6,303 nt of DNA from DASTCC01 sp035711465 (lineage in GTDB: Bacteria > Acidobacteriota > Vicinamibacteria > Vicinamibacterales > SCN-69-37), in assembly GCA_035711465.1 (NCBI GenBank), contig DASTCC010000411.1, positions 1 to 6,303 of the forward strand, in the 5' to 3' direction. Below, one piece after another: positions 1 through 6,300 of the stretch. Both the position numbers and the translations under genes were made by a program. Positions within the stretch are counted from its first letter, which is position 1; each line of letters opens with the position of its first letter. Under the pieces are notes generated by a model. It was not told the origin of the DNA. It did not search any database and saw only the letters and a list, made by a program, of their open reading frames with translations.

Positions 1-970
1 CCTTGTCGGCGAACACGCGCACGGCGCTCTGCTCCCGCACGGGAGTCGAGAGGGCGGTCTGGTTGTTCTGCAGGCAGAAGATCGCGGGGAGGCGATGCGC
101 GGCGCACAGGTTGATCGCCTCGTGCCACTCGCCGAGCGACGTGCCGCCCTCGCCGATGAACGACACGACCACGCGGTCCTCGCGGCGGCGCACGAAGCCC
201 ATGGCCATCCCGGCCGCGGTCAGCGACGAGATCGAGAGCGGCGCGGCGGCGGGAAGGATGCCCCACGTCAGATCGCCGACGTGAAGGTCGCGGCCGTCCA
301 TCGGCGGCCCCGCCTTTCCCATCTGCGCGTTCAGCACCATCCGCACCGTTTCGGGCTCCGGCCGCATCGCCAGCGCCGCTCCGAGATCCCGGATGATCGG
401 CGCCACGACGTCGCCCTGCCACTCGCCGGACGCGGCGCGCCACGCCGGCCCGCGGCGCAGCCGGATGGCGGCCGCATAGATCGCTTCCTGACCGAGCGAT
501 CGAAAACCCTTCCCCTGAAACGGCGTGTTGCCGTAGCGCACTTCCGATCCCGTGAAGAACATCTTCAGCCGGGTGTCCACGGCGCGCGTGAGGATCATCC
601 CGCGCAGGATCTCGATCCGCTCCTCGCCGGTCAGGGTCCGCGCAATTGCCTCGCGCTGCAGCCAGCCGTCGCAGAGATCGACGACTTCTTCCACGCCCTG
701 CGCCAGCCGCGCGTCGATCGACACGCCCGGCGCCACTTCGATCCCTGCCGGAACCTCCGGCCATTTCACCGACTTGCGCAGCTGCCGTGCGAACGCGCCG
801 CGCAGCGCCTCGATGCCGTCGCTGCCCACCGGTTCGCGTTTGATCGCCACCGCCGCCGCGGCTGCGACGACCGGCATCGCGAACGGCATCCGCTCGGCGA
901 CGAACGCGAGCAGCCGATCCTTCAGCGACGCCGCGGTCGATCGGTCTTCGGCGAGCCGTTCAGTCGGCAA
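1..970 (-). CDS. Thiamine-diphosphate-dependent dehydrogenase E1 component, alpha-type domain (3' end outside the window)
   Basis: Two-oxoacid dehydrogenase E1 alpha-type enzymes use thiamine diphosphate (ThDP) to decarboxylate a 2-oxoacid and pass the acyl group to an E2 lipoyl domain in the cytoplasm. The 323 visible residues include GQEA (160-163), R194-D195, H230 in a GRDLHVGD stretch, and a ThDP/Mg motif running from GEGG (273-276) to NN (302-303), followed by ALSTP, as in the PdhA/BkdA family. The aspartate of the usual GDG is Glu here. The ordinary E1 alpha fold seems to begin near residue 117 (EERIEILRGM), leaving an unassigned, Ala-rich N-terminal extension of roughly 100 residues. 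The start is TTG at 970-968, chosen because AGGAGAG lies 7 nt upstream; ATG at 889 is the alternative. The start overlaps the end of the membrane-protein gene. The reading frame is open to the window edge, so an alpha/beta fusion is possible but unseen. Substrate is not determinable. The family call is firm. Confidence 0.88.
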   Translation of the reverse strand, partial: MPTERLAEDRSTAASLKDRLLAFVAERMPFAMPVVAAAAAVAIKREPVGSDGIEALRGAFARQLRKSVKWPEVPAGIEVAPGVSIDARLAQGVEEVVDLCDGWLQREAIARTLTGEERIEILRGMILTRAVDTRLKMFFTGSEVRYGNTPFQGKGFRSLGQEAIYAAAIRLRRGPAWRAASGEWQGDVVAPIIRDLGAALAMRPEPETVRMVLNAQMGKAGPPMDGRDLHVGDLTWGILPAAAPLSISSLTAAGMAMGFVRRREDRVVVSFIGEGGTSLGEWHEAINLCAAHRLPAIFCLQNNQTALSTPVREQSAVRVFADK

Positions 971-1718
971 CGGCGGACTCTCCTGGCAGGATGGGTCGCG
1001 TACGCGGGAGGAGGCCGCGCCGCGCGAGGTTACCTAGATAAACAAGGATGCCGAGGAAGACGACGAGCTTGACCACGTCGGCCGTACGGGTCTGCGGCAG
1101 CGCCTTCCACATGAACCACAGCATCGGCTGCGCCACCGCCACCGCCCAGACCGAGCCGTAGAAGTAGCGCCGCTCGTAGCCCTCGCCTCGCGTCGATCGT
1201 CGCACACGCGGCAGCCACCCGATCGCCCCCAGCACCCACATCGTCACCGCGATCGGCAGGTACCAGGCGTCGTAGATGGCGCGCAGCCGCCACGTGCCGT
1301 TGACGATCGCGTCGATCAGGCCGGCGATGTTGAGCAGACCGTAGCTCACCACTTCGCTCCACGCGAGCGTGTAGCAGAGCCGGCGGTAGAGCGGATTCGG
1401 TCGATCCTCGTTGAAGCGCAGGATGTACGGCGCCGGCTCGACGCCGGGCAACCGGCCCAGATAGCCGGCGATGCCCGTGCCGATCAGCACGGCCAGCAAC
1501 CACCATCCCATCGCGCCGGTTGGCCCGTGCGCGAACAGCTCGAACGTAATCGGGCCCGGCGCGATGAAGAACACGAAAATCCAGATCGGCCAATGCGCGA
1601 GCCGGTAGCTCACCTTGTTGCGGGCCCGAAACGACCGATCGGCGGAAAGCTCGACACGTTCGGCGTGGCCGTGCTGCTGGAGATACGCGGGCGGTAACAG
1701 ACGACGCAAGACGCTCAA
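960..1718 (-). CDS. Multi-pass integral membrane protein of unknown function
   Basis: I do not recognise this family. With the start used here it has 252 residues. About six hydrophobic stretches can be read, near residues 43-63, 70-88, 114-135, 152-169, 187-206 and 214-232, consistent with an inner-membrane protein. Between them lie charged loops, including an Arg/Asn/Glu-rich one (about 101-113, RFNEDRPNPLYRR) and one with several Arg (171-184). There is no lipobox, CXXC or evident active-site motif. The start is uncertain: TTG at 1718 gives the longest form with no Shine-Dalgarno, TTG at 1709 is similar, and GTG at 1613 would give 217 residues beginning MSYRLAHWPIW just before the first membrane segment. 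The stop overlaps the E1 start by 11 bp, implying co-expression with that dehydrogenase. Third-position G/C and composition match the neighbours. It is likely a real gene, but its role is unknown. Confidence 0.75.
   Translation of the reverse strand: MSVLRRLLPPAYLQQHGHAERVELSADRSFRARNKVSYRLAHWPIWIFVFFIAPGPITFELFAHGPTGAMGWWLLAVLIGTGIAGYLGRLPGVEPAPYILRFNEDRPNPLYRRLCYTLAWSEVVSYGLLNIAGLIDAIVNGTWRLRAIYDAWYLPIAVTMWVLGAIGWLPRVRRSTRGEGYERRYFYGSVWAVAVAQPMLWFMWKALPQTRTADVVKLVVFLGILVYLGNLARRGLLPRTRPILPGESAVAD
978..984 (-). promoter_or_regulatory. Shine-Dalgarno that decides the TTG start of the E1 gene
   Basis: The minus strand reads AGGAGAG, then 7 nt (TCCGCCG), then TTG at 970-968. It lies inside the last codons of the upstream membrane-protein gene, whose TGA is at 962-960, so ribosomes finishing that gene sit on the E1 start. 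This is the reason for preferring TTG over the ATG 81 nt further on, which has no comparable site. Confidence 0.75.
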
Positions 1719-1739
1719 TAGATTAACTGAGGCACGCGT

Positions 1740-1809
1740 GGCTCGGGGCTCGGGACTCGAGGCTCGAGGCCAGACAAGCCCCCGAGCCCCGAATCTCGAG
1801 CCCCGAGCC
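1740..1809. repeat. Heptamer-built long inverted repeat between the VWA gene and the membrane-protein gene
   Basis: The left arm (1740-1767) is four heptamers, GGCTCGG, GGCTCGG, GACTCGA and GGCTCGA. The right arm (1782-1809) is four heptamers of the opposite sense, CCGAGCC, CCGAATC, TCGAGCC and CCGAGCC. The arms face each other across a 14-nt loop. Of 28 positions, 24 are Watson-Crick pairs. Read as minus-strand RNA, three of the remaining four become G-U wobbles, leaving one C-A mismatch. It begins 13 nt past the VWA stop. No T-tract follows, so it is not a standard intrinsic terminator, though it could stabilise or attenuate mRNA. The palindrome CACGCGTG (1733-1740) adjoins it on the side of the membrane gene. 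Confidence 0.8.
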
Positions 1810-1822
1810 GGACGCCGCGAAG

Positions 1823-3847
1823 CTACCTGCCGCCGATCCGCCGCAACCCCGCCGCCAGCTCCACCATCTCCACAAACCCCTGCCGATCCGCGGCGTCGTC
1901 GACGGCGACAGGGAGCGACCGCAGACGCTGGCCGAGGGCGGTCCAGCGTTCAGCCGACGCCTTGGTGTCGCGCAGCAGCATGCCGAACTCGGCGACCGCC
2001 GACGCGAACGGCAGGGCGCGAACCGCATTGCCGTTGCCGCGTACGGGCTGCGTCATCAGCGAGCTGACGTCCGCATCGGGCGCCTTGTAACGGACTTTGA
2101 CCGTCAGCAGATCGGCGCTGCCGCCGCTCGGACGACGATCGGACTGGTAGACGAGATCGTCGATCGGCTTTCGGCCGTCCTCGCTCGCGAGCTCGTCGGG
2201 CAGCTTCACACCGGCGGGCACGATTTCGTAGAGCACCGTGACCGTGTGACCGGCGCCGAGTTCGCCGCCATCCTTCTTGTCGTTGTTGAAGTCCTGGTGC
2301 GCGAGCAGCCGGTTCTCGTAGCCGATGAGCCGCCACGCCGCGACGCGCGCCGGATTGAACTCGACCTGGAACTTGACGTCCTTGGCGACGGTCTCGAGCG
2401 TCGCGCCGCCCTCGCGCACGAGCACGCGGCGCGCTTCGTAGAGCGAATCGAGATACGCGTAGTGGCCGTTGCCCTTGTCGGCCAGCATCTCCATCGTCGA
2501 GTCCTTGAGGTTGCCGGTGCCGACGCCGAGCACGGACAGGAAGATTCCCGACTGTTTCTTCTCTTCGATGAGCCGCCAGAGATCGCCCTGGCTGGTGACG
2601 CCGACGTTGAAGTCGCCGTCGGTGGCGAGAATCACGCGGTTGACGCCGCCCCTGATGAAGTTCTCGCTCGCGGCCTTGTAGGCAAGGATCAGTCCCTGCC
2701 CGCCGTTGGTGGATCCGCCCGCCTGCAGCGACTCGAGCGCGTCGTGGATGCGCTGGCGCTGGCGCGCGGACGTCGACGGCAGCACCAGGCCGCTGGCGCC
2801 GGCGTAGACGACGATGGCGATGCGATCGTCGTCGCGCAGGGTGTCGACGAACATGCGCAGGCCGGTCTTCACGAGCGGCAGCTTGTCGGGGCTGTTCATC
2901 GAGCCCGAGACGTCGATGAGCAGCACGATGTTGCGGCCGCCGACCCGGCGATCGTCGATGGGCTTCGCCTTCATGCCGACGAGGACGAGCTTGTGCGACG
3001 GCGCCCACGGCGCGTCGCCGACTTCGGTCGTGACCGACACCGGCCGATCGCCCTGCGGGTCGGGGTACTGGAAATGGAAGTAGTTGATGAGCTCCTCGAC
3101 GCGCACCGCGTCAACCGGCGGCAGCTGGCCGTTGTTCAGGAAGCGCCGCACGTTCGTGTACGACGCGGTGTCCACGTCGGCGGCGAACGTCGACAACGGG
3201 TCGTCGGCGGTGAGCTTGAACGGATTGGTCTCGATGTGCGCGTACGACTCGGTGTTGAACACAGGCCGCTGCTGCCACGGCGCGCGCTCGAGTACCTGCC
3301 CCTGCGCGTAACCGACCCCGCCGCTGCGTCCGCCGGCGGCGACCGTGCGTGCGTCGACCACTCCCGATCGCAGGCTCTCGGAAAGCGTCACCGGTGGCGA
3401 CGGCACTGTGGCAGGAGCCGGCGGTGGCGCTGGCGCTGTGGCCACGGACTTGGCGTTGGCCATGTCGGCGACCTGCATGGTCTCGGTGCGCGCGCCGACA
3501 GCCATCGTCAGCGAGAGCGTCAACGTCTGGCCGGCCGTGGCGGTGACGTTCTGGACCAGCGTCTTGAATCCGTCGATCGCGACGCGCACGGTGTAGCGGC
3601 CACCGCTGAGATTGACGAAACGGAAACGACCCTGCGCGTCGGTCGTCGAACGACGTACGACGCCTCCCGCCTGCTCGAGGTTCACGATCGCGCCGGTCAG
3701 CGCGCGCTGACTGGCATCGCTCACGACGCCTTCGACAATCGCCACGGCGGGTTGGCCCGCCGGGGGCGCGGACTGACCTTGCGGAAACACTGCGATCGAC
3801 GAGCACACCAACAGGGCGGCCGCGAACACGATGAGCCGACTCGACAT
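1823..3847 (-). CDS. Exported VWA-domain protein, YfbK-like, with an N-terminal carboxypeptidase-regulatory-like module
   Basis: This 674-residue protein resembles the YfbK type of VWA proteins, often labelled Ca-activated chloride channel homologues, which are extracytoplasmic and whose substrate is generally unknown. A Sec-type signal peptide covers about residues 1-27 (cleavage position inferred). A carboxypeptidase-regulatory/Oar-like beta domain follows (about 36-127, GVVSDASQRALTGAIVNLEQ and a later GRYTVRV), then an Ala/Pro-rich linker (about 133-155). The YfbK N-terminal region lies at about 195-265 (NPFKLTADDPLSTFAADVD). The VWA domain spans about 305-480 with an intact metal-binding (MIDAS) set: D312, S314 and S316 in DVSGS, T380, and D410 in ATDGDFN. 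A YfbK-type C-terminal domain fills about 490-670. The ATG at 3847 is chosen because AAGGAG lies 7 nt upstream and a signal peptide follows. The protein is about 100 residues longer than my recollection of typical YfbK because of the N-terminal module. The function is probably metal-dependent protein binding at the envelope. Confidence 0.9.
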   Translation of the reverse strand: MSSRLIVFAAALLVCSSIAVFPQGQSAPPAGQPAVAIVEGVVSDASQRALTGAIVNLEQAGGVVRRSTTDAQGRFRFVNLSGGRYTVRVAIDGFKTLVQNVTATAGQTLTLSLTMAVGARTETMQVADMANAKSVATAPAPPPAPATVPSPPVTLSESLRSGVVDARTVAAGGRSGGVGYAQGQVLERAPWQQRPVFNTESYAHIETNPFKLTADDPLSTFAADVDTASYTNVRRFLNNGQLPPVDAVRVEELINYFHFQYPDPQGDRPVSVTTEVGDAPWAPSHKLVLVGMKAKPIDDRRVGGRNIVLLIDVSGSMNSPDKLPLVKTGLRMFVDTLRDDDRIAIVVYAGASGLVLPSTSARQRQRIHDALESLQAGGSTNGGQGLILAYKAASENFIRGGVNRVILATDGDFNVGVTSQGDLWRLIEEKKQSGIFLSVLGVGTGNLKDSTMEMLADKGNGHYAYLDSLYEARRVLVREGGATLETVAKDVKFQVEFNPARVAAWRLIGYENRLLAHQDFNNDKKDGGELGAGHTVTVLYEIVPAGVKLPDELASEDGRKPIDDLVYQSDRRPSGGSADLLTVKVRYKAPDADVSSLMTQPVRGNGNAVRALPFASAVAEFGMLLRDTKASAERWTALGQRLRSLPVAVDDAADRQGFVEMVELAAGLRRIGGR

Positions 3848-3854
3848 CGTCGTT

Positions 3855-3860
3855 CTCCTT
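3855..3860 (-). promoter_or_regulatory. Shine-Dalgarno fixing the VWA start
   Basis: The minus strand reads AAGGAG, then 7 nt (AACGACG), then ATG at 3847-3845. The frame stays open for a further 141 codons upstream into hrpB, so this site plus the signal peptide right after the ATG settles the true start. Confidence 0.8.
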
Positions 3861-3870
3861 GATGAGCGAT

Positions 3871-3890
3871 GCCCGGTCTGGCTCCCGGGC
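3871..3890. other. Small inverted repeat in the leader of the VWA gene
   Basis: GCCCGG (3871-3876) and CCGGGC (3885-3890) flank an 8-nt spacer. It sits 10 nt upstream of the VWA Shine-Dalgarno and could form a 6-bp hairpin in the mRNA leader or be an operator. There is no T-tract. No promoter hexamers could be identified convincingly in this 116-bp gap. Confidence 0.45.
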
Positions 3891-3930
3891 GTCTGTCTGG
3901 TGGAGTAATGACGGTGGCGGCTCGTTAGTT

Positions 3931-3982
3931 CCCGAAGCCGGCCGCGTAGCGGCCGCGCCCTCGCTACGCTCGGGGCTTCGGG
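3931..3982. repeat. Compound inverted repeat across the hrpB stop codon
   Basis: The outer arms CCCGAAGCC (3931-3939) and GGCTTCGGG (3974-3982) match perfectly over 9 bp. Inside, GCGTAGC (3944-3950) matches GCTACGC (3963-3969) over 7 bp with a 12-nt loop. A competing hairpin, GGCCGC-GTA-GCGGCC (3940-3954), uses the same left segment, so two alternative folds exist. The hrpB TAG (3966-3964) lies within the right half, so the repeat supplies the last codons of hrpB. No T-tract follows on the minus strand (AACTAACGAG), so a simple intrinsic terminator is unlikely. A dispersed REP-like element or a transcript-end stabiliser is possible. Confidence 0.65.
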
Positions 3983-6279
3983 GTGTTGCGGGGAATCGGC
4001 CTGGCCGTAGGGCGCGCAGACCACGGATCGTCGGGCCAGGGATGGCGCGGGTAGCGCGCGCGCAGTTCCTTCTTCACTTCGGGATAACCGGTCCGCCAGA
4101 AGCTCTCGAGGTCCGACGTCACCTGCACGGGCCGGCCCGCGGGCGACAGCAGTTCGAACGTGACCGGCACGCGCCCTGGACCCAGACGGGGCGACGCCGC
4201 CAGACCAAACAGTTCCTGCAGCTTCGCCGATGCGACGACGTGCCCGGTGTCGCGATAGTCGAGCCGGCACTCGCGGCCGCTCGGCAGCGTGAGCGCGACC
4301 GGCGCGTCACGATCGAGCGCCCGCCGCGTCGACGCGTCCAGCACATGCTCGAGCCGCACCTCGTCAACGGATCGCGCGCCTTGCGCGGCGCGGTGGACGA
4401 GCGCCGGCAGATCGACCGGCTGCCGGGCAAATGTCAGGCGGCGAATGAGACGAAGCGCCGCTTCATCGGGATTGGCGAGCACGGCCGCTTCGATCAGTCG
4501 TGACGCCTCGAGCGGATCGGGCGCGACCGATTCGACGTTCAACTCAATCGCGTCATAGGCCGTGACGCGCTCGGCGCCGACACGGCCGTCGTCGTCGATG
4601 CGATGGCGGATCTCGCTGCGGTTCGGCCGCAGCCAGCTCTTCTCGATCCCCGTGGCCATGCGTACCAGCGCTTCGTCTCCCGGCCTCGTGGCCCCGGCGA
4701 CGTCGACGGCGACGAGAAACTCGTGCGTGGTGACGCCGCTGTCGCGTCCGAGACGCGCGCCGGCGCCGCTCGCGAGCAGCAGGCGATCGCCGTTGGCTTC
4801 GCGGCGCCTGGCCACGCGATCGGGGTAGGCGGCGAGAACGGCGCGCCGGAACCGCTCATCGGTGTGAGGGGCGCCGGCCTCAGCGGCCTGACGGCCCAGA
4901 TCCGCGGCGACGCGCAGGACGTGCGGCGGCAGATCGCCGCGCTCGGCGGCGGCAAGCAGATCGCAGTCCGTCGTGCCGTGACGCGCCGGCGCGAAGTGAC
5001 GCTCCGAGAGAATCGCGCACGCGCGCGCCGCCATCCCGCCGGCGCCCGCCTCGAGCAGCAGACGGCCAAGACGTGGGTGGATCGGCAGCCGCTGCAGCCG
5101 TGCGCCGAGCGCCGTGAGCCGGCCGGCGTCGATCGCGCCGAGCCGCGCGAGCAGATCGTGCGCGGCATCGATCGCGTGCGCTGTCGGCGCCTCGAACCAG
5201 TCGAGCGTGCGCGCGTCGCCGCCCCACGCCATGACGTCGAGCACCGCCGCCGCGAGATCGACTCGCGCAATCTCGGCTTCGCGATGCGCCCGAAGTCGAT
5301 CGCGTGCATCCCACAACCGAACGACGACGCCCGCCGCGGTCCGTCCGGCGCGTCCGGCGCGCTGATCCGCCGAGTCCTGCGAGATGCGCTCGGTCTCGAG
5401 ACTGTCGATGCCGCGCTCGGCATCGTAGCGCGCGACCTTGTGCAGACCGGTGTCCACGACGGCGACGACGTCGGGCACGGTGAGGGTGGTCTCGGCGAGG
5501 TTGGTCGCGAGAATCACGCGCGTGCCGGCGCCGGGCTCGAGCGCCGCGTCCTGCGCATCGGCGTCGAGTCCGCCATGAAGCGGAAGCACCGGCACGTTCG
5601 ACGGTAGACGTCCGGCCAAATCGGACGTCGCGCGACGGATCTCCGGGGCGCCCGGAAGAAAGCACAGCACCGCGCCGCGCGTGCGTGCGACGACGTCAGC
5701 GATCGCTGCGGCGATCGACACGCCAGGGCGATACGACACTTCGAGCGGGAACGATCGTCCCGGCGCCGTGACGATCGGACAGCCGCCGAGATAGGCGGCG
5801 ACGCGATTCGCATCGAGCGTCGCCGACATCACCACCAAGCGGAGATCGTCACGCGCCAGCCACGCCTGCCGTGCGAGCGCGAGTCCGACGTCGGCGAAGA
5901 GACTGCGTTCGTGAAACTCGTCGATGACGATCGTTCGGAACGCGGCGGCGAGCGGATCGTCCTGCAGGCGCGCGGTCAGGATCCCCTCGGTCGCGACCAG
6001 CACTCGCGTGTCGTCGGAGAACCGCCGCTCGAATCGCACGTGCCAGCCGACCTCCCTGCCGAGCGTCCACTCCCGCTCGACCGCGATCCGCCGCGCGATC
6101 GCCCGCGCCGCGACGCGCCGTGGCTGCAGCAACAGGACTGGCCCGTCCTCGGCCAGCACCGGCGGCACGCGCGTCGTCTTGCCCGCCCCGGGCGCGGCCG
6201 TCACGACGACCGCCCGCCGCGAGCGCACGGCGTCGAGGATCTCGGGCAGGAAGGGATCGATGGGCAGGGGCCAGGGCAT
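3964..6279 (-). CDS. hrpB: HrpB-type ATP-dependent DEAH-box helicase
   Basis: HrpB is a cytoplasmic superfamily 2 DEAH/RHA-type helicase with RNA-dependent ATPase activity, whose physiological substrate is poorly defined and which acts in mRNA processing in some bacteria. The 771 residues are slightly short for a family I recall as about 800-850. Motifs appear in order: Walker A APGAGKTT (29-36), motif Ia region QPRRVAARA (52-60), DEFH (120-123) within DEFHERS, SAT (152-154), motif V TNLAETTLT (259-267) and motif VI QRAGRAGR (306-313). An HA2-like region follows, and the HrpB-specific C-terminal signature lies at about 727-749 (FWRTGYPEVKKEL then RYPRHPWP). All catalytic motifs are intact. 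The start is ATG at 6279 with only a weak AAGG 9 nt upstream; the leader there is heptamer repeats. The C-terminus ends inside an inverted repeat, which makes the last residues (PKPRA) probably non-conserved. The identification is firm. Confidence 0.96.
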   Translation of the reverse strand: MPWPLPIDPFLPEILDAVRSRRAVVVTAAPGAGKTTRVPPVLAEDGPVLLLQPRRVAARAIARRIAVEREWTLGREVGWHVRFERRFSDDTRVLVATEGILTARLQDDPLAAAFRTIVIDEFHERSLFADVGLALARQAWLARDDLRLVVMSATLDANRVAAYLGGCPIVTAPGRSFPLEVSYRPGVSIAAAIADVVARTRGAVLCFLPGAPEIRRATSDLAGRLPSNVPVLPLHGGLDADAQDAALEPGAGTRVILATNLAETTLTVPDVVAVVDTGLHKVARYDAERGIDSLETERISQDSADQRAGRAGRTAAGVVVRLWDARDRLRAHREAEIARVDLAAAVLDVMAWGGDARTLDWFEAPTAHAIDAAHDLLARLGAIDAGRLTALGARLQRLPIHPRLGRLLLEAGAGGMAARACAILSERHFAPARHGTTDCDLLAAAERGDLPPHVLRVAADLGRQAAEAGAPHTDERFRRAVLAAYPDRVARRREANGDRLLLASGAGARLGRDSGVTTHEFLVAVDVAGATRPGDEALVRMATGIEKSWLRPNRSEIRHRIDDDGRVGAERVTAYDAIELNVESVAPDPLEASRLIEAAVLANPDEAALRLIRRLTFARQPVDLPALVHRAAQGARSVDEVRLEHVLDASTRRALDRDAPVALTLPSGRECRLDYRDTGHVVASAKLQELFGLAASPRLGPGRVPVTFELLSPAGRPVQVTSDLESFWRTGYPEVKKELRARYPRHPWPDDPWSARPTARPIPRNTPKPRA

Positions 6280-6300
6280 GGGTTGGGCCTTGGGGCTTGG
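6280..6300 (-). repeat. Three tandem CCAAGCC-type heptamers abutting the hrpB start codon
   Basis: On the minus strand, CCAAGCC, CCAAGGC and CCAACCC run directly into the ATG at 6279. They differ from the CCGAGCC heptamers at 1782-1809 mainly by A for G at position 3. The array may continue beyond the window edge, so its full extent is unknown. The middle unit supplies the only weak ribosome-binding candidate (AAGG) for hrpB. Confidence 0.6.

Noticed and set aside
95..1072. A 325-codon plus-strand open frame
   Set aside because: It is antisense to the E1 gene and the end of the membrane-protein gene; the peptide is Arg/His-rich and low in information, while the opposite strand carries the ThDP motif.
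1716..1730. TTAATCTA as a -10 promoter element for the membrane-protein gene
   Set aside because: It is AT-rich relative to its surroundings, but no -35 element lies at a suitable distance and it directly abuts the candidate start codon.
1740..1809. Intrinsic terminator for the VWA gene
   Set aside because: The stem is strong but no T-tract follows on the transcribed strand, so it is listed as a repeat with possible RNA function only.
1740..1809. CRISPR array
   Set aside because: The units are 7 nt with no spacers; this is a heptamer tandem/inverted repeat.
3788..3847. Possible lipoprotein signal (Cys15 in the VWA leader)
   Set aside because: The residues before Cys are ALLV, with Val at -1, which does not fit the lipobox. 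An ordinary Sec signal peptide is more likely.
2246..3862. A 538-codon plus-strand open frame opposite the VWA gene
   Set aside because: Its translation is rich in Arg/Asp/Val/His with no recognisable domain, as expected from the antisense of a high-GC gene. The minus strand encodes a clear multi-domain protein with a good Shine-Dalgarno.
3848..4270. A 141-codon N-terminal extension of the VWA frame into hrpB
   Set aside because: It overlaps hrpB out of frame. The peptide is Arg/Ala/Ser-rich shadow sequence, and the internal ATG at 3847 has AAGGAG and a signal peptide immediately after it.
4603..5607. A 334-codon plus-strand open frame inside hrpB
   Set aside because: It is antisense to conserved HrpB sequence, with a composition typical of shadow frames and no domain.
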